A stretch of DNA of 9,926 bases. Source: an uncultured Rhodospirillaceae bacterium (GTDB lineage Bacteria > Pseudomonadota > Alphaproteobacteria > MPNO01). The stretch covers positions 1-9,926 of the forward strand of contig CALGIA010000540.1 of assembly GCA_937916005.1 (NCBI GenBank), given 5' to 3'. Under the pieces are notes generated by a model. That model ran no database searches, was not told the DNA's origin, and saw nothing but the letters and a program-made list of their open reading frames with translations. Positions 6,649 to 9,926 of the stretch are shown piece after piece. The first letter of the stretch is position 1. Every line of letters starts with the position of its first letter. The position numbers were made by a program, and so were the translations under genes.

Positions 6649-8133
6649 TTAATTCCGGTCCTTGCCGGCCGATGTTCCGGCCAGACGGCCGAAGACGGAC
6701 CCGGCGGTGAGGCCCGAGCCCCCCGGATAGTTGAAATAGAACAGCCCGCCGACCATTTCACCGGCCGCGAACAAGCCCGGGATCGGAACGGATTCCGTAT
6801 CCAGCACCTGACCATCATTGTTGATCTTCACCCCACCGAAGGTGAAGGAAAGCCCGCAGGTCACCGCATAGGCCTCGAACGGCGCCTCATCGACAGGGTT
6901 GGCCCAGTTGGATTTGTTGATATCGAGTCCCTCGGTGCACAACCCGTCCTTCACATTGGGGTTGAACGGAACTTCGCGCTTCACCGCCGCATTATATTCC
7001 TTGACCGTTTCCAGGAACGCTTTCGGGTTTACGCCTTCCAGCTTGCCGGCCAGTTCCTCGATCGTGTTGGCGGTTACCTTGGTGACCTGACGGATATTAT
7101 ATTCGTCCCGCTTCATGGGCAGGGATTTCTTGTCGAACACCTGCCACGCGAACTGGCCCGGCTGTTCAAGAATGACCTTGCCGTATTTGGCGTAGGTGTA
7201 GTTACGGAAATCCGCGCCTTCGTCGCAGAAGCGCTTGCCGTCCGCATTGACCATGATCGTGAAAGGATAGCTGTGCTTCTGGAACTGATCGCCGACGGCG
7301 AGATCGCCGAAATCGGGCGCATTGCGCTCCCAACCGACCGCGTGACCGCCGGACCAGTTGCCCCACGGCATGGCGCCCGCATCCAGCGCCATCTTGATGC
7401 CGTCGCCCGTATTGAAGCGCGTGCCGCGGATCTTGGCCAGTTCCCAGCCCGGACCGAGATAGCGGGTGCGCATTTCCGTATTGGCCTGAAAACCGCCCGA
7501 CGCCAGCACGACGGATTTGGCGGCGATATCGATAATCTCGTCATTGCGGCGCATTTTCACGCCATTGACCGAGATGCCGTCGAAAATCAGCGACAGGGCG
7601 CGCGCGCCATACAGGAAATCGACGCCGTTTTCTTTCAGCGCTTTCATGAGCCCATCCGTCAGCCCCGGACCGCCGCCGACGGCTTCCACCGTCAACCCGC
7701 CCCAGAACTTGAACTTGCCGTCGATCTTGAACGCCTGACGCCCCCAGATCGGCGCAAACCTGATGCCCTTGGTCCGCATCCAGCTCACGGTTTCATAGCT
7801 CTTGGTGACCAGGATTTCGACCATGTCCGGATCGGCCCGATACTGGGTGATCCGCGCCATGTCGTCATAGAACTCGTCCTGGGTATAGGTGCCGAAATCC
7901 GTATCGGCGCATTCCTGGTCGCTGAGATCGGGCATGAGCTTGCGCAGATCGTCTTCGCCGTTATAGACGATGCGCATGGCCCCGGCGGTGAACCGGCTGT
8001 TGCCGTTGGCTTCATCCTGATTGGCGCGTTCCAGCACCAGAACGCTTTTGCCGCTTTCCCGCGCGGCCAGAGCGGCGCACATGGCCGCATTACCCGCGCC
8101 CACCACAACGATATCGTATTCCATACCACTCAT
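6649..8133 (-). CDS. FAD-dependent dehydrogenase, fumarate reductase / tricarballylate dehydrogenase (TcuA-like) type
   Basis: This 494-residue flavoprotein belongs to the FAD_binding_2 group (fumarate reductase, succinate dehydrogenase, 3-ketosteroid dehydrogenase and tricarballylate dehydrogenase flavoproteins), which introduces or reduces a C=C bond next to a carboxyl or keto group. Visible are the N-terminal FAD motif G12-A-G14-N-A-A17 with E35 at the end of the second strand; GNSRFTAGAMR (44-54), which resembles the TcuA family; ASGGFQANTEMR (211-222); GTRFNTGDGIKMALDAGA (237-254); VNADGKRFCDEGAD (295-308); and the C-terminal FAD signature TFGGVKIN...IPGLFAAGEMVGG (431-463) with the YPGGSGLTAGSVFGRLAG end. 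No signal peptide is seen, so it is cytoplasmic. The ATG at 8133 has AAGGAA seven bases upstream. It is the first gene of a three-gene operon. The exact substrate is not determinable; tricarballylate is one possibility. Confidence 0.9.
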   Translation of the reverse strand: MSGMEYDIVVVGAGNAAMCAALAARESGKSVLVLERANQDEANGNSRFTAGAMRIVYNGEDDLRKLMPDLSDQECADTDFGTYTQDEFYDDMARITQYRADPDMVEILVTKSYETVSWMRTKGIRFAPIWGRQAFKIDGKFKFWGGLTVEAVGGGPGLTDGLMKALKENGVDFLYGARALSLIFDGISVNGVKMRRNDEIIDIAAKSVVLASGGFQANTEMRTRYLGPGWELAKIRGTRFNTGDGIKMALDAGAMPWGNWSGGHAVGWERNAPDFGDLAVGDQFQKHSYPFTIMVNADGKRFCDEGADFRNYTYAKYGKVILEQPGQFAWQVFDKKSLPMKRDEYNIRQVTKVTANTIEELAGKLEGVNPKAFLETVKEYNAAVKREVPFNPNVKDGLCTEGLDINKSNWANPVDEAPFEAYAVTCGLSFTFGGVKINNDGQVLDTESVPIPGLFAAGEMVGGLFYFNYPGGSGLTAGSVFGRLAGTSAGKDRN

Positions 8134-8410
8134 CGGTTTATTCCTTCAGAACGTCTCATGTAAATCACGCCGCACAATAACGCGACGGACCGGCGGGTTC
8201 GAGGGGGCAAGCGCAAATAAAATTCTAAAATGCGAGGCCGAAAGCCAAGCCGAAAGCAGGGCGCAAGCGGGTCCCCGACGAAAAACGACGATGAACCCCA
8301 TGCCCACCGGGAATCCGGTCGAAAACAGCGCCGAAACCGGCCCCGCGCATCACGCGCGATACGGGCCGTGGAAACCTCCTGGACATATCGATTTTCTCCA
8401 AACGCACAAC

Positions 8411-8460
8411 GGCGCTGGACTTCCCCGGCCCGAAATCACGAACCAGCACGCTCCAGCGCC
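8411..8460. repeat. Inverted repeat, nine-base arms, T-rich right flank
   Basis: GGCGCTGGA (8411-8419) is exactly complementary in reverse to TCCAGCGCC (8452-8460) with 32 bases between. On the plus strand the right arm is followed by TTCATTTTTC. It could form a long-loop hairpin and might end a rightward transcript, but no gene precedes it and the loop is large, so function is uncertain. Confidence 0.4.
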
Positions 8461-8599
8461 TTCATTTTTCATATAGGAGAACAATTTCGAAAAACAATGC
8501 AAATAATTGATTTTTTACGTCACATTTAACCGGTTACCCATGACCGAAACGAAATCCGCGCCAAGCCTCCCCCGCAAGAGGTTCGCCAACGCCATGTAG

Positions 8600-8620
8600 G
8601 GGCGGGTCCCCGACCCGCCC
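8600..8620. repeat. GC-rich palindrome, REP-like
   Basis: GGGCGGGTC (8600-8608) and GACCCGCCC (8612-8620) are perfect nine-base arms around CCC. With the preceding TGTAG the sequence resembles the dispersed palindromes of the form GTAGGGGCGGGT...ACCCGCCC seen in many bacterial genomes (from memory, not checked). There is no T-run, so it is more likely an extragenic palindromic repeat than a terminator. Confidence 0.6.
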
Positions 8621-8636
8621 GCCGATGACAAGAGTA

Positions 8637-8659
8637 GTTTCGGTAACTGTCACCGAAAC
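8637..8659. repeat. Near-perfect 23-base palindrome next to the Rhs junction
   Basis: GTTTCGGT (8637-8644) is the exact reverse complement of ACCGAAAC (8652-8659). The seven-base middle continues the symmetry except for one mismatch pair. It ends less than ten bases before the point where Rhs-like coding begins, so it could be a recombination or insertion-end remnant, an operator, or a short hairpin. Confidence 0.5.
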
Positions 8660-8667
8660 CATGCGAA

Positions 8668-9726
8668 ACCTATGATTCAGCCAACCGGCTGATCACCGCG
8701 ACCGATGGCGTGACCGTTTCAAACTACGCCTATGATTCCCGGGGCCAGCGCAAGTCCAAGACCGTTAACGGAACGACCACCTACTATATCAGCGACTCCG
8801 CCGACCGGGAGGTTCTGGAATATGACTCCACCGGCCAGATCCTGCGCCACTACCCCTATGGCAACGGCATTGATGAAGCGCTCAATCAGGTTGAGCTGTC
8901 GGGCGACCGCCAGACCCTGATCCCCGACATCCAGGGCTCGACCATCGCGTCGCTGGGCTCGGTCTCGGGAACCCTGACCAAGACCGGCTACCGCGCCTTC
9001 GGCCAGAGCAGCACCCATACCGGCTCGTTCCGCTATACAGGCCGCCGCATCGATGCCGAGACCAATGGGCTGTATTACTACCGCGCCCGCATGTACTCCC
9101 CGGAATGGGGAAGGTTCCTGCAACCGGATCCGATCGGCTATGCGGGCGGCGCCAACATGTATGCCTATGTGGGCAACGACCCCATGAACTTCGTTGACCC
9201 CAGCGGGTTGGTGGCGGAGGCGATCGGTCAGGCTGGGTCCTCGGCAATTGCGTTCGTAAACAGTCAAGCCCAAGTTGTTGGGAACAGCCAGATCCAAATC
9301 AACAACGCTGTAGCCAAATATTCAGGCGAAGCGGCGATCGTGACCAGCGCCGTTGCGGGCATCGGCGCAACGGCGATATTCGCACCGGAATTCCTGCCGG
9401 CGGTAGTCCCAGTTGCAGCTAGAGCGGCGTCGACCGTCGCGAAGATTCTGGCGAGGCGGGGAGGATCTAAATCTCTTCAAGACCAAGCAGCAAGTTTAGT
9501 CTCGCGGAACGCGAATAGAAATCGCGTCACGATACGCTCTCCTAGCCAAAAACTAGAAATCGATTTGGCTGGTAGATCTCATGGTAACGTCCCAACGCCT
9601 CATGTTAAGGTTTCTCCAAGAAACCTAAAAGCTCCAAATCAACCTGCATACAACACGAAAAACTCACCTGTTCGACCGGCAACTCAAAATGACATTAGGA
9701 CGATTCGGCGCTTTCTTGATCGGTAA
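8668..9726 (+). CDS. Truncated Rhs-family protein: end of Rhs core plus C-terminal toxin tip
   Basis: This is the C-terminal part of a polymorphic toxin of the Rhs/YD-repeat type, whose repeats normally build a shell around a toxic C-terminal domain. Rhs-like sequence begins abruptly at about 8668 (TYDSANRLITATDG); the frame is closed by a TAA at 8644 and no start with a ribosome binding site is seen, the first alternative start being GTG at 8710. Residues below count from that GTG. YD-type repeats occupy about 1-130, and the conserved core end lies at about 139-167 (PDPIGYAGGANMYAYVG, then DPMNFVDPSGL). A variable region follows: a hydrophobic stretch (about 208-247), then a polar domain from 270 with DLAGRSHG (285-292), PTPHVK (295-300) and ATQNDIRTIRRFLDR at the end. 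It resembles, from memory, the polymorphic toxin type 24 group, perhaps a nuclease; this is tentative. A probable immunity gene follows. Confidence 0.8.
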   Translation, partial: TYDSANRLITATDGVTVSNYAYDSRGQRKSKTVNGTTTYYISDSADREVLEYDSTGQILRHYPYGNGIDEALNQVELSGDRQTLIPDIQGSTIASLGSVSGTLTKTGYRAFGQSSTHTGSFRYTGRRIDAETNGLYYYRARMYSPEWGRFLQPDPIGYAGGANMYAYVGNDPMNFVDPSGLVAEAIGQAGSSAIAFVNSQAQVVGNSQIQINNAVAKYSGEAAIVTSAVAGIGATAIFAPEFLPAVVPVAARAASTVAKILARRGGSKSLQDQAASLVSRNANRNRVTIRSPSQKLEIDLAGRSHGNVPTPHVKVSPRNLKAPNQPAYNTKNSPVRPATQNDIRTIRRFLDR

Positions 9727-9733
9727 GGATGAA

Positions 9734-9926
9734 ATGCAAAAAGGCTTCGAAATTGGCCAGAGCAATGAAGTCATCAAAGGCGGCAAAATATATGATTTGC
9801 ACAATCACTATGATTTGATTGGCGTTCTTTTGCTTGGAAAAGCCCGTCGATTACGATTGTTCTTTGAGCCAAATGCAGAGCATGGAAAAGGAAATTACCC
9901 AATTTCTTTGGACTTTGAACAACTAG
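9734..9926 (+). CDS. Probable immunity protein for the Rhs tip, 3' end outside window
   Basis: A reading frame opens at ATG 9734, eight bases after the Rhs stop codon, with TAAGGA four bases upstream, and stays open to the window end (64 codons). The protein begins MQKGFEIGQSNEVIKGGKIY and contains the stretches DLHNHYDLIGVLLLGKARRL and LFFEPNAEHGKGNYPISLDF; no family was recognised. Position directly behind a polymorphic toxin tip, small apparent size and lower GC (a hand count of 9781-9840 gives 21 of 60, against 37 of 60 at 9121-9180 in the Rhs core) fit an immunity gene, which protects the cell by binding the toxin domain. A competing frame from ATG 9729 stops after 29 codons. The function is inferred from context only. 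Confidence 0.6.
   Translation, partial: MQKGFEIGQSNEVIKGGKIYDLHNHYDLIGVLLLGKARRLRLFFEPNAEHGKGNYPISLDFEQL

Larger units (their letters stand above)
8134..8667. other. Region without a convincing gene
   Basis: This stretch separates the start of the flavoprotein operon (leftward) from the truncated Rhs region. Reading frames here encode low-complexity, Arg/Pro/Ser-rich peptides on both strands with no start signal and no family resemblance. It contains the upstream region of the minus-strand operon, in which no promoter with clear -35/-10 boxes could be picked out. It also has an AT-rich island at about 8460-8530 and three inverted repeats listed separately. Part of it may be debris from the event that truncated the Rhs gene. 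Confidence 0.6.

Noticed and set aside
5561..6652. Plus-strand open frame of 363 codons
   Set aside because: It is the antisense shadow of the 2-hydroxyacid dehydrogenase gene, typical of GC-rich DNA.
8225..8449. Minus-strand open frame of 74 codons upstream of the flavoprotein gene
   Set aside because: It has no start signal and a repetitive end (GLAFGLAF) caused by a short DNA repeat; not supported as a gene.
8230..8529. Plus-strand open frame of 99 codons
   Set aside because: The peptide is Arg/Ser/Pro-rich and low-complexity, has no ribosome binding site and resembles no family; it looks like a chance frame in GC-rich DNA.
9729..9818. ATG at 9729 as start of the gene after the Rhs tip
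   Set aside because: The frame ends after 29 codons; the ATG at 9734 has a fitting ribosome binding site and stays open to the window end.
1..9926. CRISPR array, tRNA or rRNA genes, transposase genes
   Set aside because: No regularly spaced repeats, no cloverleaf or rRNA-like sequence and no transposase-like frame were seen on either strand.

Overview
The window looks like a chromosomal stretch of a GC-rich Gram-negative bacterium, most likely an alphaproteobacterium. This rests on codon usage, the TRAP transporter, CbtAB, and the style of the catabolic genes; no marker gene fixes the taxon. It has two unlike parts: a metabolic and transport region (1-8133) and an accessory region carrying the end of a polymorphic toxin gene (about 8134-9926).

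Plus-strand block, 1-4201. It opens inside a TRAP transporter small permease (DctQ type), followed by the large permease (DctM type, 439-1752). Next is a 450-residue HdrC/HdrB-like iron-sulfur protein (1807-3159), then the small cbtB and cbtA genes (3271-4201) for a predicted cobalt transporter. The TRAP solute-binding protein is not in the window and probably lies upstream.

Minus-strand block, 8133-4191. Three tightly packed genes read away from the toxin region: an FAD-dependent dehydrogenase of the fumarate reductase / tricarballylate dehydrogenase type (8133-6649), a D-2-hydroxyacid dehydrogenase (6643-5570) and a MmgE/PrpD family protein (ending at 4191). The last gene appears to start at a CTG codon that overlaps the TGA stop of the gene before it, with a GGAGG ribosome binding site seven bases upstream. 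It ends convergently, overlapping the end of cbtA by 11 bases.

Working model (inference): the TRAP system imports a small carboxylate. The flavoprotein desaturates it, the PrpD-family enzyme hydrates, dehydrates or isomerises it, and the hydroxyacid dehydrogenase handles a 2-hydroxy/2-keto acid step. The Hdr-like protein could take electrons from the flavoprotein, since fumarate-reductase-type flavoproteins paired with CCG-domain iron-sulfur proteins are known (thiol:fumarate reductase TfrAB, SdhE-type enzymes). The substrate cannot be read from sequence.

Accessory end, 8134-9926. About 530 bases without a convincing gene carry several inverted repeats. They are followed by an Rhs-family coding region that has lost its N-terminal part but keeps the final YD repeats, the conserved end of the Rhs core and a variable C-terminal toxin tip. 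Eight bases after its stop, a less GC-rich reading frame begins and runs off the window; by position it is the likely immunity gene. This looks like an orphan toxin-immunity cassette.
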